Positions 35,894 to 45,735 of a stretch of 64,000 bases of DNA are shown here, in pieces. The DNA is taken from contig NZ_NEVT01000006.1 in NCBI RefSeq assembly GCF_002261345.1, positions 310,001-374,000 on the forward strand, written 5' to 3'. Position 1 is the first letter of the stretch. The number at the start of each line of letters is the position of its first letter. The notes under the pieces were generated by a model. It had not been told where the DNA came from and did no database searches. It was given only the letters and a program-made list of their open reading frames with translations. Source of the stretch: Bordetella genomosp. 2 (GTDB lineage Bacteria > Pseudomonadota > Gammaproteobacteria > Burkholderiales > Burkholderiaceae_B). A program made the position numbers and the translations under genes.

Positions 35894-37549
35894 TCAGGCT
35901 CCCGGGGCCGCCAGCGGCCGGCCGCCCACCACGGTCCCGATGACGCCCGCGTCCTTCAGGTTCTCGGCGCCCAGGGCGCGCGGGTCGTCGCGCAGCACGC
36001 AGAAGTCGGCCCGCTTGCCGATCTCGATCGAGCCGATCTCGTGGTCCAGGTGCAAGGTGTAGGCCGCGCCCAGCGTGATGGCATGCAGCGCGGCGTCCAC
36101 GCCGATCCGTTCGGATTCTCCCAGCACGCGGCCGCCGGCCGTGCGGCGGTTGACCGCGCACCAGGCGGTGAACAACGGTCCCAGCGGAGTGATGGGCGCG
36201 TCCGAGTGGATCGCGTACGGCACGCCCAGCCGGGCCGCGCTGGCGCAGGCGTCCATGCGGTTGGCGCGGTCGGGCCCCATGGTCTGCGCATAGTGCGCGT
36301 CGCCCCAGTAGTAGATGTGATTGGCGAACAGGTTGGCGCACATGCCCAGCCGGGCCATGCGCCGGAACTGGGCGGCGTCGGCCATCTGGCAGTGTTGCAG
36401 GGTATGGCGGTGGTCGGCGCGCGGATACCGCTGCAGCGCGCGCTCGACCGCGCGGATGGCTACTTCGGTGGCCTCGTCGCCGTTGGTGTGGATGTGCAGC
36501 TGCACCCCCGCCGCGTGGTAGGCCAGGACGATCTCGTCCAGCACGTCGGGCGGGGTCACCCAGATGCCGTTGGGCGCGCCGTTGTAGTAGCCCGGCCAGC
36601 GCAGCCGCGCGGTGAAGCCCTGGATGGAGCCGTCGACCACCAGCTTGACCATGCCCAGGCGCAGCTTGTCGTGGTTGCGCTGCTTGAGCTGCTCCAGCCG
36701 CCGCAGGCAGGCGGCGGGGTCGCCCGCGAAGGCCATGGCCGACGCGGCCGGGACGATCCGCACGGGGTAGTCCGCTTCCGCGCTGACCCGCGCCAGGGTA
36801 TCGATGCCCTCTTCGTTCAACTCGTTGACCAGGTCGGTGGCCGTGGTGACGCCGGCCAGTTGCGCCACTTGCCCGAACAGCCGCAGGCCCCGCTCCGTCA
36901 GCCCGATGGTGCGGAACGGATTGCCGATCAGGCGCATGACCGGGAACATGGCGGCGAACTCGCACAATTCCCCCGTCGGCTCGCCGTTGTCAAAGCGGGT
37001 GATGCCTTCGATGTCGGTATCCCGGTCGATGCCCGCCCGCGCCAGCATGGCGCTGTTGGCGTTCATCAGGTGCATGCTGGCGTGCATCACCACTACGGGA
37101 CGGGCGGCCGACACGGTGTCGAGCTCGCGCACGGTCATGCGCCCGCTGTCGAAATAGATGGGATCGAAGCCCCAGCCGATTAGCGGCTGGCCGTCCGGCA
37201 ACCCCGCCTCGGCCTCGCGCAGGCGCGCGCATACCGCCTCGAAGCTGGTCAGCCCCTGCCACAGGCGGCCATCCGGCCCGCGCCGGTCGTAGTAGCCGAC
37301 GTAGACGAAGGTCCACATGCCGCCCTCCGGCAAGTGGCAATGGCCTTCCACCAGCCCCGGCATGAGCACCTGGTCCGCATAGCGTTCGTCCACGATGGCG
37401 GCGCCCCACCCTTGCAGGCTCTCGGCGTCGCCCACGCCCAGGATGCGCCCATCGCGCACGGCCACGTGAGTGGCCTCGGGCTGGGCCGGGTTCATGGTGA
37501 GGATGGCGCGGGCCCGGAAGATCGTCGTGGCGGGCGATGGCGAAGTCAT
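35894..37549 (-). CDS. YtcJ-type amidohydrolase (amidohydrolase_3 family)
   Basis: A 551-residue metal-dependent hydrolase: GLVEGHCHLPEGG (metal-binding H-x-H), LHIHTNGDEATEVAIRAVERAL, AIHSDAPITPLGPL (catalytic Asp) and the C-terminal composite-sandwich strand IGKRADFCVLRDDP. Relatives include N-substituted formamide deformylase and N-acyl amide hydrolases. The ATG at 37549 overlaps the stop of the upstream ABC ATPase gene. In the operon it sits between a peptide-type importer and the CobW and TauXY-like genes, suggesting it splits an imported N-acyl or amide conjugate. Confidence 0.82.
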   Translation of the reverse strand: MTSPSPATTIFRARAILTMNPAQPEATHVAVRDGRILGVGDAESLQGWGAAIVDERYADQVLMPGLVEGHCHLPEGGMWTFVYVGYYDRRGPDGRLWQGLTSFEAVCARLREAEAGLPDGQPLIGWGFDPIYFDSGRMTVRELDTVSAARPVVVMHASMHLMNANSAMLARAGIDRDTDIEGITRFDNGEPTGELCEFAAMFPVMRLIGNPFRTIGLTERGLRLFGQVAQLAGVTTATDLVNELNEEGIDTLARVSAEADYPVRIVPAASAMAFAGDPAACLRRLEQLKQRNHDKLRLGMVKLVVDGSIQGFTARLRWPGYYNGAPNGIWVTPPDVLDEIVLAYHAAGVQLHIHTNGDEATEVAIRAVERALQRYPRADHRHTLQHCQMADAAQFRRMARLGMCANLFANHIYYWGDAHYAQTMGPDRANRMDACASAARLGVPYAIHSDAPITPLGPLFTAWCAVNRRTAGGRVLGESERIGVDAALHAITLGAAYTLHLDHEIGSIEIGKRADFCVLRDDPRALGAENLKDAGVIGTVVGGRPLAAPGA

Positions 37550-38613
37550 GCGGCGCTCCTTTGCGGCTGGGGTTGGGTGGAATGCGTGGCGCCCGGCACC
37601 AGCGGCGGATGCGCCACACCGTCTTGCACGACCACCCCGTGACAGGCCACCAGGTGGCCGGCGGCGGTCTCGCGCAGCGCGGGCGCCTCGGTATGGCAGC
37701 GCGCCTGCGCCACTGGGCAGCGGCCGGCAAAGCCGCAGCCCGGCGGCGGCTGCAGCGGGCTGGGCGGGTCGCCCGCCAGCCGGATGCGCTGGCGCGCCCG
37801 CTCGCGGCCGCCGTGCACGGTCGGCACGGCCGACATCAGCGCCACGCTGTACGGATGCAGCGGCCGGCCGAAGAACGCCTGGCGCGGCGCGCGCTCGACG
37901 ATGCGGCCCAAATACATGACGGCGATGTCGTCGCAGATGTGCTGGACCACCGCCATGTCGTGCGAGATGAACAGGAACGACTGCCCCTGCTCGCGCTGGA
38001 TGCGGCGCAGCAGGTTCAATATCTGGGCGCGGATCGCGATGTCCAGCGCCGACACCGGCTCGTCGCAGACGATCAGGTCCGGCGCGCTGGCCAGCGCCCG
38101 GGCAATGTTCAGGCGCTGGCGCTGGCCGCCCGAGAACTGGTGCGGGAACGCCTGCCGCTGTTCCGGGCGCAGGCCCACCTGGGCGAATAGTTCCGCCACG
38201 CGCGCCTCGCGCTGCGCCGGCTGGCCGATTTCCAGCAGGTCGAGCGGCGCGCGCACGATCTCGCCGGCGCGCTGGCGCGGATTGAGCGAGGAATACGGGT
38301 CCTGGAAGATCAATTGGAATCGCCGCCGCAGCGCGCGCAATGCGGCTCCCCGCAAGGTCGTCACGTCGACGCCGTCGAAATGAATCGACCCCGCCGTGGG
38401 CTCCGCCAGCCGCATGACCGACAGCGCGGTGGTGGTCTTGCCCGAGCCGGACTCGCCGACAATCGCGAGCGTGCGGCCGCGCTCCAGGTCGAACGACACG
38501 CCGTCCACCGCCCGCACCACTGCGGCGCCGCCGCGCCAATGGCCGCGCCGGACGGGAAAATGGACCTGCAGGTCGCGCACCGACAACAGCGGCGTCGCGG
38601 TGGCTGTGCTCAT
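37546..38613 (-). CDS. Dipeptide/oligopeptide-type ABC transporter ATPase (DppF/OppF-like)
   Basis: A 355-residue ATPase with Walker A GESGSGKTT, signature FSGGQRQRLNIARAL, Walker B LIVCDEPVSALD and the oligopeptide-ABC C-terminal Cys cluster (CGFAGRCPVAQARC). It overlaps both neighbours by four bases. It pairs with the second ATPase at 38610 and the two permeases. Confidence 0.9.
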   Translation of the reverse strand: MSTATATPLLSVRDLQVHFPVRRGHWRGGAAVVRAVDGVSFDLERGRTLAIVGESGSGKTTTALSVMRLAEPTAGSIHFDGVDVTTLRGAALRALRRRFQLIFQDPYSSLNPRQRAGEIVRAPLDLLEIGQPAQREARVAELFAQVGLRPEQRQAFPHQFSGGQRQRLNIARALASAPDLIVCDEPVSALDIAIRAQILNLLRRIQREQGQSFLFISHDMAVVQHICDDIAVMYLGRIVERAPRQAFFGRPLHPYSVALMSAVPTVHGGRERARQRIRLAGDPPSPLQPPPGCGFAGRCPVAQARCHTEAPALRETAAGHLVACHGVVVQDGVAHPPLVPGATHSTQPQPQRSAA

Positions 38614-39605
38614 GGTGCGGCTCCTTCGTGCAGCCAGCAGGCCACGCGGTGCTGCGGCCCGGCCGCGAACATGGGGGGGAACTCCTGGGTGCAGCGCGGC
38701 ATGGCGTGGCCGCAGCGGTCATGGAACGGGCAGCCGGCGCCGCGCTCCCACACGGGCGGCACCATGCCCGGAATCTCCGCCAGGTCGGGCCGCGCATCGC
38801 CGGGCGCGGGATCCAGCTCGGGCAGGCAGGCGATCAGGCCGCGCGTGTAGGGATGCGCGGGCCGGGCCAGGATGTCGGCCACCGGCCCCTCCTCCGCCAC
38901 TCTCCCGCCGTACATCACCACCACGCGATCGGCCATTTCCGCTACCGCGCCCATGTCGTGGGTGATCAACAACACGGCGGTGCCGCGCCGCTGCTGTTGC
39001 TCGCGCAGCAGATCGAATATCTGGGCCTGCACCGTGACGTCCAGCGCGGTGGTCGGCTCGTCGGCGATCAGCACGTGCGGGTCGCAGGCCAGCGCGATGG
39101 CGATCATGACGCGCTGCCGCATGCCGCCCGACAATTGGTGGGGATACTCGTCGACCCGCCGCTCGGGCGCTGGGATGCCCACCGAGCGCAGCATCTCGAT
39201 GGCCTTGGCGCGCGCGGCGGCCTTGTCGAGCTGCTGGTGCAGGCGCAGCGACTCGCCGATCTGGTCGCCGACGGTATAGACCGGGTTCAGCGCGGTCATC
39301 GGCTCCTGGAAGATCATCGAGATCTGGTTGCCGCGGATGCGCCGCAGCGCCGGTTCGTCGCACGCGGCGAGGTCCGCGCCGCGCAGGCAGATCGAGCCGC
39401 CCTCGATGCGGCCGGCCGGCGGCACCAGCCGCATGATCGCCAGGGCGGTCATGCTCTTGCCGCAGCCGGATTCGCCTACCAGGCACAGCGTCTCGCCGGG
39501 CATCAGCGCAAAGCTGATCTCGTTGAGCACCGCGGCGCTGCGGCCGCGCGCGTGGAACGCCACGGTCAGGCGCTCGACCTCGAGTACAGGCGTGGCGGCA
39601 TTCAT
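38610..39605 (-). CDS. Dipeptide/oligopeptide-type ABC transporter ATPase (DppD/OppD-like)
   Basis: A 331-residue ATPase with Walker [10 protein letters not shown], signature [15 protein letters not shown], Walker [12 protein letters not shown] and a C-terminal Cys pattern ([14 protein letters not shown]). ATGA overlaps join it to the genes on both sides. Confidence 0.9.
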   Translation of the reverse strand: MNAATPVLEVERLTVAFHARGRSAAVLNEISFALMPGETLCLVGESGCGKSMTALAIMRLVPPAGRIEGGSICLRGADLAACDEPALRRIRGNQISMIFQEPMTALNPVYTVGDQIGESLRLHQQLDKAAARAKAIEMLRSVGIPAPERRVDEYPHQLSGGMRQRVMIAIALACDPHVLIADEPTTALDVTVQAQIFDLLREQQQRRGTAVLLITHDMGAVAEMADRVVVMYGGRVAEEGPVADILARPAHPYTRGLIACLPELDPAPGDARPDLAEIPGMVPPVWERGAGCPFHDRCGHAMPRCTQEFPPMFAAGPQHRVACWLHEGAAP

Positions 39606-40498
39606 TCGCGGCCTCGCAGTGTGGGGTTGAGCGCGTCATTCAGGCCGTCGCCGATCAGGCTGACGGCCAGCACCGTCAGGAAGATGGCCGCGCCGGGCAG
39701 CGTGACCGCCCACCAGGCCGTCAGGATGTACGGGCGGTTGCTGCCTATCATCAGGCCCCAGCTCATGATGTTCGGGTCGCCCAGCCCCAGGAACGACAGG
39801 CCCGCCTCGAACAGGATGGCGGTGCCGATCGCCAGCGTCGCGGACACAATCAGCGGCGCCATGGCGTTGGGCAGTATCACCCGCCAGATGATGCGGCCGT
39901 TGCCGGCGCCGATGACGCGTTCGGCCAGCACGTACTCGCGCCGCTTCAGGCGCAGGAACTCGGCGCGCGCCAGGCGCGCGGTGCCGGTCCAGCTGACCAC
40001 GCCGATGGCAATGGCGATGGTCGCCAGCGTGGGGCTGAACAGGGTCACCAGCACCATGGCGAACAACAAGGCGGGCAGCACCTGGAAGAACTCGGTGATG
40101 CGCATCAGCAGGTCGTCGACCCAGCCGCCGTAGTATCCCGCCAGCGCGCCGACCACCACCCCGATCAGCACCGACAGCACGGCCGCCACCACGCCCACCA
40201 GCAGCGTGGCCCGCCCGCCGTGCACCAGGCCCATCAGGACGTCGCGGCCCAGGTAGTCGCTGCCCAGCAGGGCGTACTCCGAGCCGGGCGGCTCCATGGG
40301 CGCCGCGGCGATCTCGAACGGGTCGCCCGGCATCAGCCAGGGCCCGGCCAGCGTGACGGCCAGGATCAGCAGCAACAGCAGCAGTCCGAACACCGCCGTG
40401 CGGTTGCGCAGGAACACGCGCAGGGCCTCGCGCGCCTGCCCGGGCGGCCGCACGGCCGGCGCGGCCGCCACGGGCGACAGGATCTGGGCTCGGTTCAT
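39602..40498 (-). CDS. Dipeptide-type ABC transporter permease (DppC-like)
   Basis: A 298-residue inner-membrane permease with the N-terminal OppC_N helix ([20 protein letters not shown]) and the BPD_transp_1 core ([24 protein letters not shown], in part the EAA loop). It overlaps the DppB-like gene and the following ATPase gene by four bases each. Confidence 0.9.
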   Translation of the reverse strand: MNRAQILSPVAAAPAVRPPGQAREALRVFLRNRTAVFGLLLLLLILAVTLAGPWLMPGDPFEIAAAPMEPPGSEYALLGSDYLGRDVLMGLVHGGRATLLVGVVAAVLSVLIGVVVGALAGYYGGWVDDLLMRITEFFQVLPALLFAMVLVTLFSPTLATIAIAIGVVSWTGTARLARAEFLRLKRREYVLAERVIGAGNGRIIWRVILPNAMAPLIVSATLAIGTAILFEAGLSFLGLGDPNIMSWGLMIGSNRPYILTAWWAVTLPGAAIFLTVLAVSLIGDGLNDALNPTLRGRE

Positions 40499-41463
40499 GT
40501 CGTCTTGATCCTCGGGTCGATGAGACGATAGGCCAGGTCGGTGAGCTGGTTCATGACCACCACCAGCAGCGACGCGAACAGCAGGATGCCCAGCATGGTG
40601 GGATAGTCGCGCCGCAGCACCGAGTCGAAAGCCAGGCGCCCGAGGCCCGGCCAGTTGAATACCGTCTCCACCAGGATGGCTCCCGCCAGCACATTGCCGA
40701 ACTGCAGTCCCAGCATGGTGACTACCGGCAGCACGCCATTGCGCAGCGCATGCTTGTAGAGCACCCGGGACTCGGACAAGCCTTTGGCGCGGGCGGTGCG
40801 GATATAGTCGGCCGACAGCGCATCCATGACGCTGGCGCGCGCCAGCCGGCTGTACTGGGCCAGGTAGACGAACGCCAGCGTAAAGGCCGGCAGCACCAGG
40901 TGGTGCAGCACGTCCAGCGCGCCCGCCCAGCCCGATTCGTCGGCACCGGCCGAACGCATGTCGGACACCGGGAAGATCGGCAGCACGGAGGCGAACAGGA
41001 TGATCAACACAATCCCCATCCAGAACACGGGCGCCGAATAGCCGACGATCGACAGCAGGGTCACTGCCTGCGACAGCGGGCCGTTCGGCTTGCGCGCCGC
41101 CAGGGTCCCCAGGAAGGTCCCTACCAGGAAGGCGGCCAGCACGGCGGTGATCACCAGCAGCAGCGTGGCCGGCACGCGCTGCCAGATCAGGTCCGCCACT
41201 GGCAAGTTGAAGAAGTACGAATAGCCCAGGTCGCCTCGCAGCACCTGGCCCAGGTAGATGCCGAGCTGCACCAGGAATGGCTTGTCCAGGCCGTACTGCG
41301 CCCGCAGCTGCGCGCGCAATTCTTCGCTCAGGCCGCCCATTGAGCCGGCGATGGTTTCCACCGGGTCGCCGGGCGAGATATGGATCAGCAGGAAATTCAG
41401 CGACACCACGGCCAGCAGCAGCACGGCCGCATATACCAGGCGACGCAGCAGGAAGCGCAGCAT
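40495..41463 (-). CDS. Dipeptide-type ABC transporter permease (DppB-like)
   Basis: A 322-residue permease beginning MLRFLLRRLVYAAVLLLAVV, the usual DppB N-terminus, with the EAA loop around ARAKGLSESRVLYKHALRNGV. AGGAGGAG lies just upstream of the ATG at 41463, so the longer frame to 41538 is rejected. It follows the binding-protein gene by 10 bp. Confidence 0.9.
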   Translation of the reverse strand: MLRFLLRRLVYAAVLLLAVVSLNFLLIHISPGDPVETIAGSMGGLSEELRAQLRAQYGLDKPFLVQLGIYLGQVLRGDLGYSYFFNLPVADLIWQRVPATLLLVITAVLAAFLVGTFLGTLAARKPNGPLSQAVTLLSIVGYSAPVFWMGIVLIILFASVLPIFPVSDMRSAGADESGWAGALDVLHHLVLPAFTLAFVYLAQYSRLARASVMDALSADYIRTARAKGLSESRVLYKHALRNGVLPVVTMLGLQFGNVLAGAILVETVFNWPGLGRLAFDSVLRRDYPTMLGILLFASLLVVVMNQLTDLAYRLIDPRIKTT

Positions 41464-41473
41464 GGGGCTCCTC

Positions 41474-43060
41474 CTACTGCGCGACCCAGGTTTCGTCCAG
41501 CGGCGACAGCAGGCCCCAGATGCCGTCGGGCAAGGCATGCACGCGCTTGGTGGCGAGGGTATGGTACGGAATCACCGTCAGGAACATGATGGGCAGGTCG
41601 GTCATGACCAGCTTCTGGAATTCCGCGTACAGCGCCTTGCGCTTGGCGGCGTCGGTCTCGCGGCCGGCCTGTTCGAGCAGCTCGTCGACCCGGGCATTGC
41701 GGTACGACTGGGTATTGGTCCAGATGATGTCGCGGATGTTGCTCGACAGATAGGTGCGGTGCACGCCGATCACCGGGTCGCCCCAGTTGAAGACGATGTC
41801 GGTGGTCATGTCGAAATCGTGGCTGGCGATGCGCTTGGCCCAGGTCGGGAAGTCCGGGGAAGCGCGCACCTGCACGGCGATGCCGATCTTCTTCAGCTGG
41901 CTGCGCAGGTACTCGGCGACGTTCTTGCCCTGCACATCGCTGCCCGGCATGTAGTCCATGGTCAGCGACAGCCGGGTGCCGTCGTCCTTCTCCTTGTAGC
42001 CGGCCTCTTCGAGCAGCTGCACCGCCTTCTTCAGGTCGAGCGGATAGCCCGGCAGGTCGGCGCTCGCGAAGGGGCTGGTGCCGATGATCGGGCCGTCGGC
42101 CGGCTTGGCGAAGCCGGCATTCAGGGCGCGCACGATGAACTTCTTGTCGGTCGCGTAGGCGATGGCCTGGCGCACGCGCGCGTCGTCGAGCGGCTTGCGG
42201 GCGGTGTTGAAGGCCACCCAGCTCAGCGCCCCGATGCCCTCATAGCCGCGGTCCGTCATGGTGATGGCCGGGTTGTCCTTGGCGCGGCGCAGGATGGTCG
42301 GGTCGGTCATGTACGGCAGCACATCGATGTCGCCGCGCTCGAGCCCGATCAGCAGGTTGGTGGCGTCGGGGTTGATCTTGATGACGATGCGGTCCAGGTA
42401 CGGGCGCCCGGCCAGGAAGAATTTGTCGAAGCGCTCCAGCACGGCCTCCTGGCCCGGCTTGAACTCCTTCAGCTTGAACGGGCCGGAACCCACCACCCCG
42501 GTCGAATTGAGGCGATGGGATTTCAGGTCCTGGCCATCGTCGTACACGTGCTTGGGCAGGATCGGCATCAGCGCCGGCGACATGGCCAGCAGGATCGCCG
42601 GGTGCGGCTGGCTCATGTGCACCACCGCCGTGTGCGGGTCGGGCGCCTCCACCTTCTCGACCGGCGCCAGCATGGTCTGGAACGGATGGTTCTGCTTGAT
42701 CGCCATGATCGAGAACGCCACGTCGGCGGAAGTCACCGGCTTGCCGTCGTGGAACAGCGCGTCCTTGCGCAGGTGCAGCGTCAGGGTCTTGCCGTCGGCG
42801 GACAGCTCCCAGGACTCGGCCAGGTAGGGATGCGGCTTCCAGTCGGCATCGAAGCGCACCGGACTGGCGAACAGCTGGGTACTGGGCATGGCGGTGGCGA
42901 TGCCCGACTGCACCGCGCCATTGAGGTGGCGCGCCACCTGGGTCGAGCCCACCACCAGCGTGCCGCCCTTGACGGGCGTGTCGGCGGCGCCGGCCGCCGC
43001 GCTCCAGGCCAAGGCGGCGCTGATTGCCGCCGCGACCGCTACATGTCGTATGCCGCGCAT
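41474..43060 (-). CDS. SBP_bac_5 family periplasmic binding protein of the peptide-type ABC transporter
   Basis: A 528-residue binding protein of the DppA/OppA family with a Sec signal (cleavage near AAGA-ADTPVKGG), then GGTLVVGST, LAESWELSADGKTLTLHLRKDALFHDGKPVTSADVAFS (in part the SBP_bac_5 signature) and GTSPFASADLPGY. It is the first gene of the nine-gene leftward unit ending with the TauY-like gene at 33006. The family binds peptides but also opines, nickel and conjugates. Confidence 0.9.
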   Translation of the reverse strand: MRGIRHVAVAAAISAALAWSAAAGAADTPVKGGTLVVGSTQVARHLNGAVQSGIATAMPSTQLFASPVRFDADWKPHPYLAESWELSADGKTLTLHLRKDALFHDGKPVTSADVAFSIMAIKQNHPFQTMLAPVEKVEAPDPHTAVVHMSQPHPAILLAMSPALMPILPKHVYDDGQDLKSHRLNSTGVVGSGPFKLKEFKPGQEAVLERFDKFFLAGRPYLDRIVIKINPDATNLLIGLERGDIDVLPYMTDPTILRRAKDNPAITMTDRGYEGIGALSWVAFNTARKPLDDARVRQAIAYATDKKFIVRALNAGFAKPADGPIIGTSPFASADLPGYPLDLKKAVQLLEEAGYKEKDDGTRLSLTMDYMPGSDVQGKNVAEYLRSQLKKIGIAVQVRASPDFPTWAKRIASHDFDMTTDIVFNWGDPVIGVHRTYLSSNIRDIIWTNTQSYRNARVDELLEQAGRETDAAKRKALYAEFQKLVMTDLPIMFLTVIPYHTLATKRVHALPDGIWGLLSPLDETWVAQ

Positions 43061-43178
43061 GGTCCATCCCCTTCTGAATGTTTTTCCGGGCCCGTCAGGC
43101 GGGACGTACCGCTAGGGTATCGGCCCTGCCCCGCCGGGCTTAGTACCAGTGGCATGGACTCGTTGGGACCAGCGCCGG

Positions 43179-44798
43179 TCAGGCCGCGTCGGCGAGAATC
43201 AGGTCGGCGGCTTTTTCCGCGATCATCATGACCGGGATATTGGTATTGCCCGACACCAGTGTCGGCATGATGGAGCAGTCCACCACTCGCAGTCCCTGCA
43301 CGCCGCGCACCCGCAGGCGCGCGTCCACCACCGCCAGGGGATCTCCCTGCGGTCCCATGCGCGCCGTGCCGCTGGGGTGGAAGATGGTGGCGCCGTGCTC
43401 GCGGCAGAAATGCAGGATGTCCTCATCGCTGTCCGCCGGCGCGCCAGGCCGGTGCTCGCGCACCAGCAGGTCGGCCAGCGGCCGGGCGGCGGCGAGCCGG
43501 CGCGCATAGCGCACGCCCGCCACCGCGGTGCGCCGGTCGAGCTCGTCGGAAAGATAGTTCGGCTGGATGGCGGGCGCCTGGCGCGGATCGCTGCTGGTGA
43601 TGCGCACGGTGCCGCGCGAGCGCGGCCGCAGCTGGCAGACCGACAGGGTACAACCCGGGAAATCGTGTACCGCGCCGCCCGCCATGTCGGCCGACAGGGT
43701 CGCCACATGGAACTGCACATCGGGCCGCGTCGACTCCGCCAGGGCGCGCCCGAACAGCGCGCCCTGGTTGATGCCCACCGCCAGCGGGCCGGAACGCGTC
43801 AATGCCCACTGCAGCCCGATGCGCGCCCGGCCCGCCAGCGTGCGCAACTGGTCATTGGTGGTGATGGGCCGCGCGACCTGCCACATCAGGCGGAACTGCA
43901 AATGGTCCTGCAAGTTCGCGCCCACTCCCGGCGCATCGACCCGCACCGGGATGTCGAACCCGCGCAGCAGCCCGGCCGGGCCGATGCCCGACAGCTGCAA
44001 CAATTGCGGCGACTGGATGGCGCCCGCGCACAGCAACACTTCGCGGCGCGCGGCCAGGGTCTGGCGGCGTCCGTCCGCCAGTATCTCCACTGCCGCGGCG
44101 CGGCTGCCCTCGAAGACCACGCGGGTGGCGAGCACGCCGGTGCGGATATGCAGGTTGGCGCGCCCGCGCGCCGGCTTCAAGTAGGCGCGCGCCGCCGAAC
44201 AGCGCAGCCCCCGGTGCGTGCTCAGCTGGTAGTAGCCCACGCCCTCGTTGTCGCCGGTATTGAAATCGTCGCGGCGCGGCAGGCCGAACGTGCCCTGGGC
44301 CGCCTCGATGAAGGCTTCGATCAAGGGGTGGCGCGCCCGGATCGAACTGGCGTGCACCGGCCCCTCGGTGCCGCGCGTCGGGCCCGGCCCCAGGTCGTTG
44401 CACTCCAGCTTGCGGAAATAAGGCAGGCATTCCTCCCAGCTCCAGCCAGGGTTGCCCTGCCCGGCCCATTCGTCGTAGTCCTGGCGCTGGCCGCGCACAT
44501 AGATCAGGCCGTTGATGCTGCTGCTGCCGCCCAGCGTGCGCCCGCGCGGCCAGTAGATGCGGCGTCCCAGCATGCCCGGGTCGGGGTCGGTATAGAACCC
44601 CCAGTTCAATACGGGGTGGAACATGGTCTTGCCATAGCCGATCGGCAGGTGGATCCACGGGCTGCGGTCGGGCGGACCCGCCTCCAGCAGGCACACCGTA
44701 TGCCGTCCGCCGGCCGACAGGCGGTTGGCCAGCACACAGCCGGCCGACCCCGCGCCCACCACGATGTAGTCGTAAACCGCCATGGCGCGCCTGGTCAT
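43179..44798 (-). CDS. GMC-family FAD-dependent alcohol dehydrogenase, probable isethionate dehydrogenase (IseJ-like)
   Basis: A 539-residue GMC oxidoreductase: YDYIVVGAGSAGCVLANRLS (FAD-binding), GRTLGGSSSINGLIYVRGQ (GMC signature 1), GAIQSPQLLQLSGIGP (signature 2) and HPSGTARMG plus GNTNIP near the active-site His. It resembles choline and alcohol dehydrogenases. Its place in one unit with a TRAP importer and pta, next to xsc, matches isethionate dehydrogenase (IseJ) loci of Cupriavidus, where isethionate is oxidised to sulfoacetaldehyde. The ATG at 44798 overlaps the pta stop; the ATG at 44783 is also possible. Confidence 0.7.
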   Translation of the reverse strand: MTRRAMAVYDYIVVGAGSAGCVLANRLSAGGRHTVCLLEAGPPDRSPWIHLPIGYGKTMFHPVLNWGFYTDPDPGMLGRRIYWPRGRTLGGSSSINGLIYVRGQRQDYDEWAGQGNPGWSWEECLPYFRKLECNDLGPGPTRGTEGPVHASSIRARHPLIEAFIEAAQGTFGLPRRDDFNTGDNEGVGYYQLSTHRGLRCSAARAYLKPARGRANLHIRTGVLATRVVFEGSRAAAVEILADGRRQTLAARREVLLCAGAIQSPQLLQLSGIGPAGLLRGFDIPVRVDAPGVGANLQDHLQFRLMWQVARPITTNDQLRTLAGRARIGLQWALTRSGPLAVGINQGALFGRALAESTRPDVQFHVATLSADMAGGAVHDFPGCTLSVCQLRPRSRGTVRITSSDPRQAPAIQPNYLSDELDRRTAVAGVRYARRLAAARPLADLLVREHRPGAPADSDEDILHFCREHGATIFHPSGTARMGPQGDPLAVVDARLRVRGVQGLRVVDCSIMPTLVSGNTNIPVMMIAEKAADLILADAA

Positions 44799-45727
44799 GC
44801 GGGTTGTGCGGTCGCCAGCCACCGCCCGTACAGGGCCGCCACCGCGCAGCTGTTGATGCGCGCGGCTGCCGAGTCGGCGCGGCTGGTCAGCAGCACCGGC
44901 ACGCGCGTGCCCAGCACCAGGCCCGCCATGGAGGCCCCGGCCAGCCAGGTCAGTTCCTTGTAGATCATATTGCCGGCCTCGATGTCGGGCACCAGCAGGA
45001 TGTCGGCATCGCCCGCCACGGCCGAGATAATTCCCTTGAGCTGGGCCGCCTGGGCCGAGATCGCGTTGTCGAACGCCAGCGGCCCATCGACCTGCCCGCC
45101 TTCGATCTGCCCCCGGTCGGCCATTTTCGAGAGCGCCGCGGCATCCAGCGTGGCCGGCATGGCAGGGTTCACCGACTCCGTGGCGCACAGCACCGCCACC
45201 TTCGGGCGCGCCACGCCCAGCGCGCGCGCCAGGTCGATGGCGTTCTGGGCGATATCGGCTTTCTCGGCCAGGCTGGGCGCGATATTGACCGCGGCGTCCG
45301 TCACCAGGAACAACTTGGGATACGCCGGCACCGCCATCACGAAGGCATGGCTGACGCGCCGCGCGGTGCGCAGGCCCGCGTCGCGGGCCACCACCGCGGC
45401 CATGAAATGGTCCGTATGCAGGCTGCCCTTCATCAGCATGTCGACCTGCCCGTCGCGCGCCAGCGCGGCGGCGGCGCAGGCGGCGGCGCGTTCGTCGTTG
45501 CCGGTATCGTGGATCTCCATGTCCGCGGCCGCGCCGTCCAGCGCGGCGAGCAGCTCGCGCAGGCGGCCGGCCGGACCGACCAGCACCGGCTCCATGTAGC
45601 CTTCGGCGCGCGCCTGCATCACGGCCTGCAGGCACTCGGCCGTCATCGGATAGGCCACCGCGGTACGCGGCCGCCCGTGTGACCGCGCGGCCGCGCGCAG
45701 GGGGTCGAACAATATTTCGCCATTCAT
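44795..45727 (-). CDS. pta: Phosphate acetyltransferase/butyryltransferase family protein
   Basis: A 310-residue short-form enzyme of the phosphate acetyl/butyryltransferase family (DMLMKGSLHTDHFMAAVV, FLVTDAAVNIAPSL, DGPLAFDNAIS). With Xsc upstream it would turn the acetyl phosphate made from sulfoacetaldehyde into acetyl-CoA, the standard pairing in sulfonate catabolism. The ATG at 45727 lies 8 bp after the TRAP permease stop; its own stop overlaps the GMC gene start. Confidence 0.82.
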   Translation of the reverse strand: MNGEILFDPLRAAARSHGRPRTAVAYPMTAECLQAVMQARAEGYMEPVLVGPAGRLRELLAALDGAAADMEIHDTGNDERAAACAAAALARDGQVDMLMKGSLHTDHFMAAVVARDAGLRTARRVSHAFVMAVPAYPKLFLVTDAAVNIAPSLAEKADIAQNAIDLARALGVARPKVAVLCATESVNPAMPATLDAAALSKMADRGQIEGGQVDGPLAFDNAISAQAAQLKGIISAVAGDADILLVPDIEAGNMIYKELTWLAGASMAGLVLGTRVPVLLTSRADSAAARINSCAVAALYGRWLATAQPA

Positions 45728-45735
45728 GTGCCGCC

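Noticed and set aside
35894-38797. Apparent 967-residue fusion of an ABC-type part with the amidohydrolase
   Set aside because: The N-terminal third is the out-of-frame shadow of the two ATPase genes; the amidohydrolase starts at 37549 with an ATGA overlap.
43179-45635. Apparent 818-residue GMC protein
   Set aside because: The first part is a shadow of pta; the FAD-binding N-terminus begins after the ATG at 44798.
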